DNA of 64,000 bases from CAWIOX01 sp963837775 (GCA_963837775.1 CAWIOX010000033.1:149100-213099); one strand, 5' to 3'. Positions 29,401 through 38,139 are shown, numbered from the stretch's first letter. Notes: generated by a model from the sequence alone, not told the origin. Translations and numbers: made by a program.

Positions 29401-30027
29401 GAGTCCGGTATAACGCGACATCGCAATGCCATGCAGGCCGTAATCCAGGTATTCCTGCACCGATGACGGATACAGCACCGGGATGCCGCAGGCCTTCAGG
29501 ATGTGTTCGCTCTGATGCGCGGCGGTGGACGACTTGGCCGCATGATCGTCGCCCGCCACCACCAGCACGCCGCCATGCTTCGAAGTGCCGGCCAGATTCG
29601 CATGCTTGAATACGTCGCCGCAACGGTCGACGCCCGGCCCCTTGCCGTACCACATCGCAAACACGCCATCGTATTTGGCGCCGGGAAACAGGTTGACCTG
29701 CTGCGTACCCCAGACGGTGGTCGCGGCCAGATCTTCGTTGACGCCCGGGTGAAACTTGACGTGGCGCTGTTCCAGATGTTTCTTGGCCTTGGCCGCCGTC
29801 AGGTCGACGTTGCCCAGCGGCGAACCGCGATAGCCGGTGATGTAGCCGGCGGTATTCAGGCCGGCTTTTTCATCGGCCTGGCGCTGCAGCATCATCAGGC
29901 GGATCAAGGCCTGGGTGCCGGTCATGAAAGCGCGTCCGCGCTCCAGCGTGAATTTGTCGTCGAGGGATATCTCGGACAGCAGTGGCGCAGGGTTCTGCGG
30001 CTGCCCGTTCTTTAAGGGTGCATTCAT
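26407..30027 (-). CDS. Indolepyruvate ferredoxin oxidoreductase, fused alpha-beta
   Basis: A 1206-residue thiamine-diphosphate enzyme that oxidatively decarboxylates aryl-pyruvates (indolepyruvate, phenylpyruvate) to acyl-CoAs, passing electrons to ferredoxin. The order is: pyrimidine-binding domain with GYRGSPLGNVD near residue 65; CoA/ThDP-binding regions (HFCSGCPHNTST, IGCHYMVTWMD, LGDGTYYHSGLLAIRAAV); a 4Fe-4S site around residue 670 (NEAVCEGCGDCSVQSNC); then the gamma-type domain beginning VTGVGGTGVVTIGQIMAMAA. The fused form is usual in Burkholderiales. GGAGACC precedes the ATG. The frame is intact. It fits with the aromatic amino acid genes phhA and hppD about 3 kb away. Confidence 0.93.
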   Translation of the reverse strand: MNAPLKNGQPQNPAPLLSEISLDDKFTLERGRAFMTGTQALIRLMMLQRQADEKAGLNTAGYITGYRGSPLGNVDLTAAKAKKHLEQRHVKFHPGVNEDLAATTVWGTQQVNLFPGAKYDGVFAMWYGKGPGVDRCGDVFKHANLAGTSKHGGVLVVAGDDHAAKSSTAAHQSEHILKACGIPVLYPSSVQEYLDYGLHGIAMSRYTGLWVAMKCVTDIVESGAVVEIDPDRVQPIIPDDFELPADGVNIRIPDPVLAQETRMNNYKWYAALAYVRANKLNKIIWDSPAAKIGIITAGKSYLDTRQALADLGIDEQIAKDIGIRLYKIGMTWPLESEGVREFATGLDEILVVEEKRQILEYALKEELYNWEDKVRPRVVGKFDDSGEWSNLQGSGHGEWLLPATYELSPAQIARAIATRISKYFAGHPVEQRVKQRVAYLEAKEAMLNAAAKPDANKDRVPHFCSGCPHNTSTKVPEGSRALAGIGCHYMVTWMDRETSTFTHMGGEGVTWVGQAPFTTENHVFSNLGDGTYYHSGLLAIRAAVSGDVNITYKILFNDAVAMTGGQPFDGPLDPGMISRQIAAEGVGPIIVVTDEPEKYPADYPWAAGVTVRHRSELDAVQRELRVAKGVSAMIYDQTCASEKRRRRKQIGKDGKPGFPDPAKRAVINEAVCEGCGDCSVQSNCLSVEPLETEFGRKRQINQSSCNKDFSCVTGFCPSFVTVEGGKLRKPEKAKIEPGNALDVASLPQPVLPGTAEPFGVLVTGVGGTGVVTIGQIMAMAAHLQGKACSVLDMTGLAQKGGAVMSHVRLADKADDIQSTRVGTGMADLVIGCDLIVTAGKDALSRMGEGRTHAAINLNGTPTSTFIKNPDWQFPAESAEDDIRKACGADRVELVDAGSIATALMGDTIATNMFLLGYTWQKGWVPLTEAALMRAIELNGVAIDFNKQAFNWGRIAANDLAAVQRLVAPAQVIEIKRAPSLDDTIAKRVEVLTAYQNPAYAQQYRDLVEQVRSAESRLAGAGKSLRLTEAVARYYFKLMAYKDEYEVARLYTDGKFQKKIADMFEGDYAINFHLAPPLFAKRDDKGHLIKQQFGPWMMKAFGLLAKFKSLRGSALDVFGYTEERRTERALIAQYRNTIMQLLPKLKTDNLSKAVAIASIPEDIRGYGHVKERYLAAAQQKEAGLLSEFDAPNSPKVIPITAAAKHVA

Positions 30028-30775
30028 GTGGTCTCCGTGCCAAAAATTGTGTCTTTGGGTGCGATGGTTTCGCTGTCAAACTGAGCTGCCTTGTGAGCAA
30101 ACCGTTTTATATTTTGACATGCCGCAGAGTAGCACAAACCGGCATTGTGCTCACTGTGCAGTGCAGCATGAGGTCGCCCCGTTTCCGCAGAGAATTGGTG
30201 TCGGCATCCGGCCTATTTCCGCCACCTGGCAATACGGGAATATGGCGGGTATATGTCCAAACAGTGCCGTTGCCGCAATGAAACAGCCACACATATTTCA
30301 TACCCGCCGCAGTATGCAGTGAAACCCGACGCCGATGCAGTTCGCCTGTCACTAGCGCTTGCTGTATCGCAGTGTGCAACTTGTAAGCGGCTGTAAAAAA
30401 TGTTGTGCCGGCTGTATTGCGGAGATAGCGTGTTTCTGTTTTCCTGATTTTTTTCCTGCACCAATACCTCCCGAGACAGGGATTTCGCCCTGAGCCGCAA
30501 GGTTTGCGGGTTTTTTTTGACACCAGCGCCATCCCCTTTACAGCAACAGATTTGTGCCGGATGAGCGATCGACAACGGCCTCGAATCCTGCCGGTCGAAT
30601 CAGCATCGCGCAATCAGCGACACTTTGTTACAGCACCTGCACGGTTTTTGATCGACAATCTAGCGTCGAATCAGCACGCCAGTATCGACGCAAGTCACCA
30701 AGGCTTGAGATGCGGAGCGGTAAGGCCCCCTTTCTCTGCGCCAGTTATTTTTTTTGACTATTTTTGAGGACTCGC
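30028..30775. other. 748-bp intergenic region with no convincing gene
   Basis: This lies between the divergent iorAB and prc starts. It is more AT-rich and lacks the third-position GC bias of neighbouring genes. The longest open frame (minus strand, 30107-30613) has no recognisable domain, biased composition or ribosome site. The only clear structure is an intrinsic terminator pointing right at 30495-30518 with no coding gene before it, so a small RNA is possible. The promoter of prc should lie after it. Confidence 0.5.
30495..30518 (+). terminator. Orphan intrinsic terminator
   Basis: CCGCAA (30495-30500), loop GGT, TTGCGG (30504-30509), then G and eight T. This is a classical factor-independent terminator in the plus direction. 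No plus-strand gene ends before it, so it either ends an unannotated small RNA or insulates prc. Confidence 0.6.
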
Positions 30776-32941
30776 ATGAAGACAAGACTGCTTTGGATAT
30801 TGCTGGCGTTTGCCTCGGCAACACAAGCTGCCATTTTGGCGCCGTCGGCACCGGCGGTGCTCGCACCGTTACAGCAAGAAGCGCAGGCGGCCAACCTGAC
30901 GGCGCAGATACTCACGCGCCATCACTACAAAGCCATGCCGCTGGACGATGCGATGTCGGAACTGATTTTCGAGCGCTATCTGAAGGCAATGGATCCGGAG
31001 AAATTATTTTTTGTGCAAGCAGATGTGGACGGCTTTGCCTTTGCACGGTCCCTGCTCGACGACGTGATTTACCAAGGGGATCTGCAGATTCCGTTCAACA
31101 TGTTCAATTTGTACGAACAACGTGTTGCGCAGCGCCTCACGTTTGCGCGTGAATTACTCAAGCAAAACTTTGATTTCGATCAGAAAGAAAGCTATCAATT
31201 TGACCGCAGCAAAGCGCAATGGGCGACCTCCGAGGAGGCAGTGCGCGACCTGTGGCGCAAGCGTGTAAAAAACGACTGGCTGCGGCTGAAACTGGCCGGC
31301 AAGGAGGACAAGACCATACGCGATACGCTGGATAAGCGCTATCTCAATTCCCTGAACCGGGCCAACAAGGTCAAGAGCGAAGATGTGTTCGATATGTTCA
31401 TGAATGCCTATGCGACGGCGGTCGAGCCACATACCGACTACCTTGGCCCCAAAGCCTCCGAAGAATTCGATATTGAGATGCGCTTGTCGCTGGTCGGCAT
31501 CGGCGGCGTGCTGCAGCAAAGGGATGAATACACGACGATACGCGAGCTGGTGCCGGGCGGTCCGGCCGCGCTGTCGGCCAAGATACAGCTCGGGGATCGC
31601 ATTGTAGGCGTCGGGCAAGGCAAGGATGGCGCAGTCACCGATGTCGTCGGCTGGCAGATCAACGATGTCGTGGATCTGATTCGCGGCCCCAAGGAATCGG
31701 TGGTGCGCCTCGATATATTGCCAGCCGATGCCGGTCCGGATGACAAGCCCAAGCGCATTTCGCTGGTGCGCGACAAAATCAGCCTTGAGCGGCAGGCCGC
31801 CAAGAAATCCGTGATGCAAGTCAAGGATGGCACCTCGCTGCACCAGGTGGGCGTCATCGCTCTTCCGGCGTTCTATCAGGATTTCGACGCGCGCAACAAA
31901 GGCGACAAGAATTACAAGAGCGCTACCCGCGATGTCGCGCGCCTGCTGGGCGAGCTCAAGAAGGACAAGGTTGACAGCGTCGTCATCGATTTGCGCAACA
32001 ATGGCGGCGGCTCGCTCGATGAGGCGGTGTCGCTGACCAGCTTATTTACCGGCAAGGGGCCGGTGGTGCAGGAGCGCGATTCCGATGGCCATGTGCGGGT
32101 GGAAAGCGGCAAGAACGCGGCACCCGCCTGGGACGGTCCGGTTGCGGTGCTGATCAATCGCGGTTCGGCGTCGGCATCGGAGATTTTTGCTGCGGCGATT
32201 CAGGACTACGGTCGCGGCATCGTTATCGGCGAGCCGAGTTTTGGCAAGGGCACCGTCCAGAACGTCATCAGCCTCAACGAGGTCGCACGCAATGAAAAAG
32301 CCAAACTGGGCGGCCTGAAGATGACCATTGCCCAGTTTTTCCGCATCAATGGCGGCACCACCCAGCTGCGTGGCGTGACACCGGATATCCATCTTCCCAG
32401 CGCATCCGATGTCGAACATTTTGGCGAATCAAGTTTCGACAACGCCTTGCCATGGATCCAGATCAGCGCCGCACGCTATACGCCAAACGGGGATTTGAGC
32501 GAGGTGTTGCCACGGCTGAAAAGCCGGCATGCCGCTCGCACCGCCAAGGACAAGGATTACCAGTACCTGCTGGAAGATATTGCCGTACTCAAATCGCAAC
32601 GCGAAAAACAGCAGATTTCGCTCAATCAAACCGAGCGCAGCAAGGAACGTACGCTGCAGGAAGCACGCCTCAAGTTGCGTCTCCAGAGCAAGGCGGCAGA
32701 AGGAAGCAGCCTGCCCACGAAGTCAGCAAACGCTGCCAGCCTCAACATCACGGCGCAGCAAGACAGCGGACTGGAATCCGGCGAACGCAACTTGAGCGAT
32801 GAGCTGGCGGCAGAAAAAGCGCTGAAGGATGCCAAGGACGTATGGCTGACCGAATCCGCGCATATCCTCAGCGACGAAATGACGCTCCTCAAACGCGACA
32901 CGACACTGTCGGCACGGGTGGCGCCGCGCCGAGCGCAATAG
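30776..32941 (+). CDS. prc: Carboxy-terminal (tail-specific) protease
   Basis: A 721-residue periplasmic S41 serine protease that trims or degrades proteins from nonpolar C-termini and controls peptidoglycan hydrolases in relatives. The signal peptide is MKTRLLWILLAFASATQA. An N-terminal helical region precedes a PDZ domain (about residues 235-335, including SLVGIGGVLQQRDEYTTIRE and IQLGDRIVGVGQG). The catalytic core has Ser near 463 (INRGSASASEIFAAAI) and Lys near 493 (GEPSFGKGTVQNV). A C-terminal DUF3340-like region follows. ATG 30776 with GAGGA upstream is chosen over a slightly longer start. Confidence 0.93.
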   Translation: MKTRLLWILLAFASATQAAILAPSAPAVLAPLQQEAQAANLTAQILTRHHYKAMPLDDAMSELIFERYLKAMDPEKLFFVQADVDGFAFARSLLDDVIYQGDLQIPFNMFNLYEQRVAQRLTFARELLKQNFDFDQKESYQFDRSKAQWATSEEAVRDLWRKRVKNDWLRLKLAGKEDKTIRDTLDKRYLNSLNRANKVKSEDVFDMFMNAYATAVEPHTDYLGPKASEEFDIEMRLSLVGIGGVLQQRDEYTTIRELVPGGPAALSAKIQLGDRIVGVGQGKDGAVTDVVGWQINDVVDLIRGPKESVVRLDILPADAGPDDKPKRISLVRDKISLERQAAKKSVMQVKDGTSLHQVGVIALPAFYQDFDARNKGDKNYKSATRDVARLLGELKKDKVDSVVIDLRNNGGGSLDEAVSLTSLFTGKGPVVQERDSDGHVRVESGKNAAPAWDGPVAVLINRGSASASEIFAAAIQDYGRGIVIGEPSFGKGTVQNVISLNEVARNEKAKLGGLKMTIAQFFRINGGTTQLRGVTPDIHLPSASDVEHFGESSFDNALPWIQISAARYTPNGDLSEVLPRLKSRHAARTAKDKDYQYLLEDIAVLKSQREKQQISLNQTERSKERTLQEARLKLRLQSKAAEGSSLPTKSANAASLNITAQQDSGLESGERNLSDELAAEKALKDAKDVWLTESAHILSDEMTLLKRDTTLSARVAPRRAQ

Positions 32942-33066
32942 ATTAGCGCCTGCCGCTGCCGGTTGAGGCTGCAGCAAGCGTAGCCTGCGTTGTTTTACCA
33001 CGCACGGTGGGCTGGCGCAGCGACGGCGCGCGGGGGCGATCCAGCCATCCCCGCGCTCTCGTGCAT

Positions 33067-33952
33067 TCACATCACGCCGAGATTCTGTTCGCCCGGCAGC
33101 AGGGTGTCGGCCGCCAGCGTCGGCAGCGTCTTCAGGCGGGCGTAGATCGGGGTGAAATCGGGCGCCGTGTCGTCGAACAATTGCTGGAAATCGCGGATCA
33201 CGAAGTAGGTTTCCTGATAGGTATCGATCTTGTACAGGGTGCGCATCACGCGCTCGGCATCCAGCGGGATGCGGCGCGGCGCGCTGCTGTGCAGGCAGTA
33301 CTCGACCTCGCCGCCGGACGACAGGATGCCGGCGCCGTAGGCGCGCAAGCCCTGCGGCGTCTGGATCAGGCCGAACTCGATGGTGTACCAGTACAGCCGC
33401 GCCAGATTCTCCAGCCCGCCCAGCGTGAGCGCCTTGAGCCCGGCCTTGCCGTACTGCTGCAGGTAGTCGGCGAATACCGGATTGAGCAGCAGCGGCACAT
33501 GCCCGAAAAAGTCGTGGAAAATGTCCGGTTCGACGATGTAATCGAACTCTTCCGGCTCGCGCAGCCAGACCGTGACCGGGAAGCGGCGATTCGCCAGATG
33601 GGTGAAGAAGGTCAGTTCCGGCACCAGCCCCGGCACTGCGACCAGCTGCCAGCCGGTCGCCTTGAACAGCAGCGCCGACGCGCGCTTCAGGTCCGGGATG
33701 CCGGCGGCGGCATCCAGATGGTGCAGGCCCTCGATGAATTCGTCGCAGGCCCGGCCCGGCACCAGCTGCGCCTGGCGTTCATACAGCCGGCGCCACAACG
33801 CGTGCTGCTCGCGGCGTATATGCGTCACATTCCTGCTCGACCACATAGTCGGCATCGGCTTTCGCGTAATCGCCGCGCAGCGCGGCGCCATGCGATTTTT
33901 CCGCCACCGTGGCGAAGAACGCATCGGTACTCAGTTTGCTATCCATATCCAT
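33067..33952 (-). CDS. phhA: Phenylalanine 4-monooxygenase
   Basis: A non-haem iron, tetrahydropterin-dependent enzyme that converts phenylalanine to tyrosine. The iron ligands are visible: two His in PDIFHDFFGHVPLL and the Glu in YWYTIEFGL. GLVPELTFFTHLANRRFPVT and the end region IDTYQETYFVIRDFQQLFDD are typical. The length after repair is about 295 residues. The N-terminus (MDMDSKLSTDAFFATVAEK) is in another frame; the break at 33831-33832 is healed by reading GAT/AAT as one codon, giving VVEQ(D/N)VTHIRREQHALWRRL. The pterin-recycling gene phhB is not adjacent. It is followed on the other side by hppD, which uses the transaminated product of tyrosine. Confidence 0.9.
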
Positions 33953-33993
33953 ACAACACTCCGCTGGCGCTCAAAACACTGCTGCAGGGCTTG

Positions 33994-34069
33994 AAATATA
34001 CTCCCCCCAGCATTATTTTCAGCGCAATGAATATAAGCGGGTAAGCCCATATATCAGGCCATACCCCCC
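33994..34069 (-). repeat. Intergenic repeat family, copy E
   Basis: The most diverged full copy. The plus strand starts AAATATACTCC and has ATTATTTTCAGCGCAATG, GCGGGTAAGCCCAT and ends CATACCCCCC. It sits 26 bases beyond the hppD stop, between hppD and phhA. Confidence 0.5.
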
Positions 34070-34094
34070 TGTTATCTCAAAAAACCCGGCGGCG

Positions 34095-35216
34095 CTACGC
34101 GGCCGGCACATCTTTCAGCACGCCGCGCTTGATCTGGTCCAGCTCGATCGACTCGAACAGCGCGCGGAAATTGCCTTCGCCGAAGCCTTCATCACCCTTG
34201 CGCTGGATGATTTCGAAGAAGATCGGGCCGATCACGGTCTGGGTGAAGATTTGCAGCAGCAATTCGCGCTGGGTCGCATTGCTGTTGCCGTCGATCAGGA
34301 TGTTCAGGCGGCGCAACTCCTCGACGTTTTCGCCATGCGCGGGCAGGCGGCGCTCGATCAGATCGTAATAGGTGCTGATGGTTTGCTGGAACACGACCCG
34401 CTGCGCGTTCAGCTGTTCCACCGTCTGGTAGATATTATTGGTGCCGAGCGCGATGTGCTGGATGCCTTCGCCGTGGTACAGGTCCAGGTATTCGGCGATT
34501 TGCGACTTGTCGTCGGACGATTCGTTGATCGGGATGCGGATCTTGCCGCAGGGCGAAGTCATCGCCTTCGACTTCAGGCCGGTCAGCTTGCCTTCGATGT
34601 CGAAATAGCGCACTTCGCGGAAATTGAACAGGTTCTCGTAGAACTCGGCCCATTCCTTCATGCGGCCGCGGTGCACATTGTGCGTCAGGTGATCGATGTA
34701 GGTCAGGCCGCAGCCGACCGGATGGGCATCGACACCCGGAATCGCGACGAAATCGACATCGTAAATGCTGATGTCGCCGATGCCGCCCGGTGGAACGCCT
34801 TCGACCGCGTTTTTGCCGTGCCAGCGGTCGACGAAATAAATCAGCGAATCGCCGATGCCCTTGATCGCCGGGATGTTCAGTTCCATCGGGCCGGTCTTGT
34901 TGTCGAAGCCCCAGGCGCCCAGTTCCAGCGCGCGCTGGTACGCGAATGCGGCGTCGTTGACGCGGAACGCGATCGCGCAGATCGACGGCCCGTGCTGGCG
35001 GGCAAAACGCTGTGCGAACGAATCCTGCTCGGCATTGATGATGAAATTGATCTCGCCCTGGCGGTACAGCGTCACATCCTTGTGACGGTGGCGCGCAATC
35101 GCCGCAAAACCCATCTGCTCGAACAATGCGCCCAGCGCTTTCGGGTCCGGCGCCGCGTATTCGATGAATTCGAAGCCGTCGGTGCCCATCGGGTTGTCCC
35201 AGGGTTGAAAGTCCAT
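34095..35216 (-). CDS. hppD: 4-hydroxyphenylpyruvate dioxygenase
   Basis: An Fe(II) dioxygenase that turns 4-hydroxyphenylpyruvate into homogentisate, the second committed step of tyrosine breakdown. Metal ligands are His in LTYIDHLTHNVHRG, His in GIQHIALGTNNIY and Glu in GPIFFEIIQRKGDEGFGEG near the C-terminus. 373 residues is the usual bacterial length. ATG at 35216 with GGAGACAGG upstream is preferred over a 17-codon longer start. It is divergent from an Lrp/AsnC regulator, which probably controls it in response to aromatic amino acids. The frame is intact. Confidence 0.95.
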   Translation of the reverse strand: MDFQPWDNPMGTDGFEFIEYAAPDPKALGALFEQMGFAAIARHRHKDVTLYRQGEINFIINAEQDSFAQRFARQHGPSICAIAFRVNDAAFAYQRALELGAWGFDNKTGPMELNIPAIKGIGDSLIYFVDRWHGKNAVEGVPPGGIGDISIYDVDFVAIPGVDAHPVGCGLTYIDHLTHNVHRGRMKEWAEFYENLFNFREVRYFDIEGKLTGLKSKAMTSPCGKIRIPINESSDDKSQIAEYLDLYHGEGIQHIALGTNNIYQTVEQLNAQRVVFQQTISTYYDLIERRLPAHGENVEELRRLNILIDGNSNATQRELLLQIFTQTVIGPIFFEIIQRKGDEGFGEGNFRALFESIELDQIKRGVLKDVPAA

Positions 35217-35298
35217 GCCTGTCTCCATAATTAGTATGAAAACAGTATAGACGCGTGCCGCTAGCATAAAATTTCAAATAAATCCATGATTCAGGCTA

Positions 35299-35308
35299 AT
35301 TGCGCAAT
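35299..35308. promoter_or_regulatory. Possible regulator site between hppD and the Lrp gene
   Basis: ATTGCGCAAT is a perfect 10-bp palindrome in the 126-base divergent gap, followed by ATAATATTGCCGATAT. AT-rich dyads of this kind are typical targets for Lrp/AsnC proteins. It is assigned by position and symmetry only. Confidence 0.3.
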
Positions 35309-35342
35309 AATATTGCCGATATAGTCAACAGGAAAGCACATC

Positions 35343-35837
35343 ATGGCGCACATCACACTGGACAAAACCGACCGCAAAATTCTGGCCATCCTGCAGGCGG
35401 ATGGCCGCCTGTCGAATCAGGAAGTGGCCGAACGCGTCAACCTGTCGCCGTCGCCCTGCCTGCGCCGCATCAAGAATCTGGAAGAAGCCGGCATCATCCG
35501 GCAATACGTGGCGCTGCTGGATCCGGAAAAAATCGGGCTCGGCTTGCTGGCTTACGTCAATGTGCGGCTGGAGAAGCATGGCGACGCATCCGTTACCGGC
35601 AGCGCGCGCTCGCCGCGCGCCGATTTCGCCGCCTCGGTCGAATTCTGGCCGGAAGTGGTCGCCTGCTACGCGATGACGGGGGAAATGGATTATCTGCTGC
35701 GGGTGCACGTGGAAGACATGGCGCATTTTTCGCGCTTCATGATGGCGACCCTGCTGCACCATCCGGCGGTGCTCGATGTGCGCTCCAGCTTTGCGCTGGA
35801 AAGGATCAAGGACACCACTGCACTGCCGCTGGTGTAG
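35343..35837 (+). CDS. Lrp/AsnC-family transcriptional regulator
   Basis: 164 residues: an N-terminal helix-turn-helix (residues about 8-60, LDKTDRKILAILQADGRLSN, then LSPSPCLRRIKNLEEAGIIR) and a C-terminal RAM ligand-binding domain (LGLLAYVNVRLEKHG, YAMTGEMDYLLRVHVEDMAHF). Such proteins form octamers and sense amino acids. It is divergent from hppD, and relatives beside hpd or phh genes regulate phenylalanine/tyrosine catabolism, so that role is likely here. AGGAAAG lies just before the ATG. Confidence 0.9.
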   Translation: MAHITLDKTDRKILAILQADGRLSNQEVAERVNLSPSPCLRRIKNLEEAGIIRQYVALLDPEKIGLGLLAYVNVRLEKHGDASVTGSARSPRADFAASVEFWPEVVACYAMTGEMDYLLRVHVEDMAHFSRFMMATLLHHPAVLDVRSSFALERIKDTTALPLV

Positions 35838-35859
35838 ACCTGAAAGAGCCAGCCTGCGC

Positions 35860-36480
35860 TCAATCGTCCTTGAAGCCCGGCAGATGGGACAGCAGCTTGA
35901 CCGCGGCGCGGGCATTGGCCTTGATGCCGTAATCCAGGCTGGCGACCTGCTCCTCGACCGCCTCCTGCAACACGCTGGCCGGATTGGCCGGCAGCACTTT
36001 CAGGTAGGCATCGGCTTCGCCGTGATCGCGCTGGATTTGCATCCCGGCTTTCTTGGCGATATGCATCATGGTCTGGTTCGAGGACAGGCAGTGCATGTAC
36101 AGCGTATCGACATCCGCATTGCGGCAATGGATCGCGGCCCGTTCGAATAATTTGGTGCCGATGCCCTTCCCGCGCGCGCTCGCAGAAACCGACACGCCGA
36201 ACTCGGCGACCTTGTCCTTGCTGGTCGCAGTCAGCGAATTGGGGAAGGCTTCCCGCGGCGCAAACGCCAGATGGCCGACGCCGACCAGCTGGAACCTGCC
36301 GTTGTAGACGCCGAACAGCGTGTCGCGCGCAAAATCCATCTTGTCGACATACTGGGTGATCAGTTCGTCCGGCAACACGGTGCCGAAACGCAAATGCCGG
36401 TCGCCGCTATTCAATGCCAGAAAATGTTTCAGCATCCGGCGCCGGTCACGTTCAAACAGCTCTTTGACAAACACGGTCAT
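35860..36480 (-). CDS. GNAT-family N-acetyltransferase
   Basis: 206 residues with a GNAT fold. The acetyl-CoA binding motif is FGVSVSASARGKGIGTKLFE (R/Q-x-x-G-x-G/A type), followed by NADVDTLYMHCLSSNQTMMH. It begins MTVFVKELFERDRRRMLKHF. The substrate is unknown. It converges with the Lrp gene (23 bases between the ends) and is otherwise isolated. Confidence 0.85.
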   Translation of the reverse strand: MTVFVKELFERDRRRMLKHFLALNSGDRHLRFGTVLPDELITQYVDKMDFARDTLFGVYNGRFQLVGVGHLAFAPREAFPNSLTATSKDKVAEFGVSVSASARGKGIGTKLFERAAIHCRNADVDTLYMHCLSSNQTMMHIAKKAGMQIQRDHGEADAYLKVLPANPASVLQEAVEEQVASLDYGIKANARAAVKLLSHLPGFKDD

Positions 36481-36714
36481 TCTCCTGTCAGCGCATCACA
36501 CGTTATTGTGCAACGCACAAATACATTGTATGTGATGGACCGTCATTGTTCCAGAAATACGCTCTGAAACTATCCGAAAATACAACACATCGGTGCCAGG
36601 TCAGCCATCTTGCTGACGCCCGATCGACCCGTCGATGCCGGCAACCGGCTCCGTACGCAGCCGCGATGCGATCCGCCACCAACCGCTGCGGCTTTCAAGC
36701 GCAGCCTCAGGCTG

Positions 36715-36790
36715 AAAATATACTGGCTATAGTATTTTTTAAAGCCCTTTAAAATAGTGCGGCAAGCCATCAATTTCATCACATACCCCA
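36715..36790 (-). repeat. Intergenic repeat family, copy D
   Basis: The plus strand reads AAAATATACTG, GTATTTTTTAAAGCCCTTT, GTGCGGCAAGCCAT, then CATACCCCA. It aligns with copy B over its whole length (shared TATTTTTTA-AGCCCTTT and GCGGC-AG-GCCAT blocks). It ends 34 bases beyond the cca stop. Confidence 0.6.
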
Positions 36791-36823
36791 CCTTTTTCAT
36801 GGAAAACAGGGACAGCCGGCGGC

Positions 36824-38105
36824 CTACGGCTGCGCACGGTCCGCAGCCTGCAGGGCGGCCATCGCCGCGGCGACAGCCGCCACCCGCGCCGCGTGAATCG
36901 CCTCGGGAATGCGCTGCGGCTGATCCGGATGGCGCTGCATTGTTTCGCCGGCAATTTTGCCGGCATTCACATGTTGCACAGCAGCAAAAATATGCTGCAA
37001 ATAGGCTGCCTGCGGGAATGGCTGGTCGTCAAATCCGGCACCGTCCAGGCCGCGGCCGCGATAATCGCATGCCACCGCCAGCAGCATGTCGCCAAAGCGC
37101 TGCGGCTTGCGCAGCGCATCGCAGCGCTCGAACAGCTTGACCAGGGTGTCGGCGCGCAATTCCAGCGCGCGCCCGATCACCCCATGCTCGCGCGCGGTCA
37201 TCACGGCCAGGTCGCGGCAGTCGTTCGGTATTTTCAGGCGCTGGCAAACCGCATCGACCAGTGCCGCGCCGCGCTCTTCATGCCCGTGGTGGTGCGGCCA
37301 TTCGGATGGCGGCGTCGTGCCCTTGCCCAGATCGTGCAGCAGCGCGGCGACCCGGACCGGCAGCGCGTGGCGTTGCCGCGCGGCGTGATCGATGACCAGC
37401 ATCACATGCAGCCCGGTATCGATTTCGGGGTGGTGCAGCGCCGGTTGCGGCACGCCCCACAAGGCGTCCAGTTCCGGCAGGATGCGCACCAGTGCGCCGC
37501 ACTCGCGCAGCAGCTCGAACATGCGCGACGGCTTGGCTTCCATCAGGCCGCGCGCCAGTTCCTGCCATACCCGTTCCGGCACCAGCGCATCGGCTTCGCC
37601 GGCCGCCACCATCTGCCGCATCAGCGCAACGGTTTCCGGCGCGACCGTAAAGTCGTGCGGCGGCAGCGCAAAGCGGGCGGCAAAACGCGCCACCCGCAGG
37701 ATGCGCACCGGATCTTCGGCAAAGGCCGCCGACACATGGCGCAACACTCTGGCCTGGATGTCCTGCTGGCCGCCGAACGGATCGTGCAGGCTGCCATCGT
37801 CGGCTTGCGCAATCGCATTGACGGTCAGATCGCGCCGCACCAGATCCTGTTCCAGCGTCACCTCGGGCGCGGTATGGAACACGAAGCCCTTGTAACCCGG
37901 GCGCCGTCTTGCGCTCGGTACGGGCCAGCGCATATTCTGCGTGCGTTTTCGGATGCAGGAATACCGGAAAGTCCTTGCCCACCGGCGTGAAGCCGCGCGC
38001 AATCATGTCGGCCGGGGTCGCGCCCACCACCACATAATCCCGGTCCTGCACCGGCAATCCGAGCAGCGCATCGCGCACCGCCCCGCCAACCGTGTAAATT
38101 TTCAT
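36824..38105 (-). CDS. cca: CCA-adding tRNA nucleotidyltransferase (multifunctional, HD domain)
   Basis: It adds or repairs the CCA end of tRNAs. The N-terminal nucleotidyltransferase has VGGAVRDALLGLPVQDRDYV (with the G-G-x-V-R-D motif and catalytic acidic pair) and RRDLTVNAIA; the C-terminal HD phosphohydrolase domain has VAALLHDLGKGTTPP and HHHGHEERGA. About 426 residues. The frame breaks at 37895-37896, where GGG/GGT is written GGGT; merging restores RKTAPGYKGFVFHTAPEVTL. It is last in the leftward series slt, NDUFA9-like, GST, cca, a gene order common in this family of bacteria. Confidence 0.92.
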
Positions 38106-38139
38106 CTGCTTATTGAGTCAAACTGGAATCAAGCCGGCA

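Noticed and set aside
30107..30613. A 168-residue minus-strand open frame in the iorAB-prc gap
   Set aside because: It lacks the codon bias of neighbours, has no ribosome site and no recognisable domain, and spans a plus-strand terminator.
7228..36790. LexA/SOS boxes in the CTGTATTTTTTACAG segments of the intergenic repeats
   Set aside because: Spacing is 15 bases rather than the 16 of CTGT-N8-ACAG, the motif is absent in copies D and E, and the sites are at 3' ends of genes.
36570..36800. A 76-residue minus-strand open frame across repeat copy D
   Set aside because: The frame is not open in the collinear copies A, B and E, so the conservation is of nucleotides, not protein.
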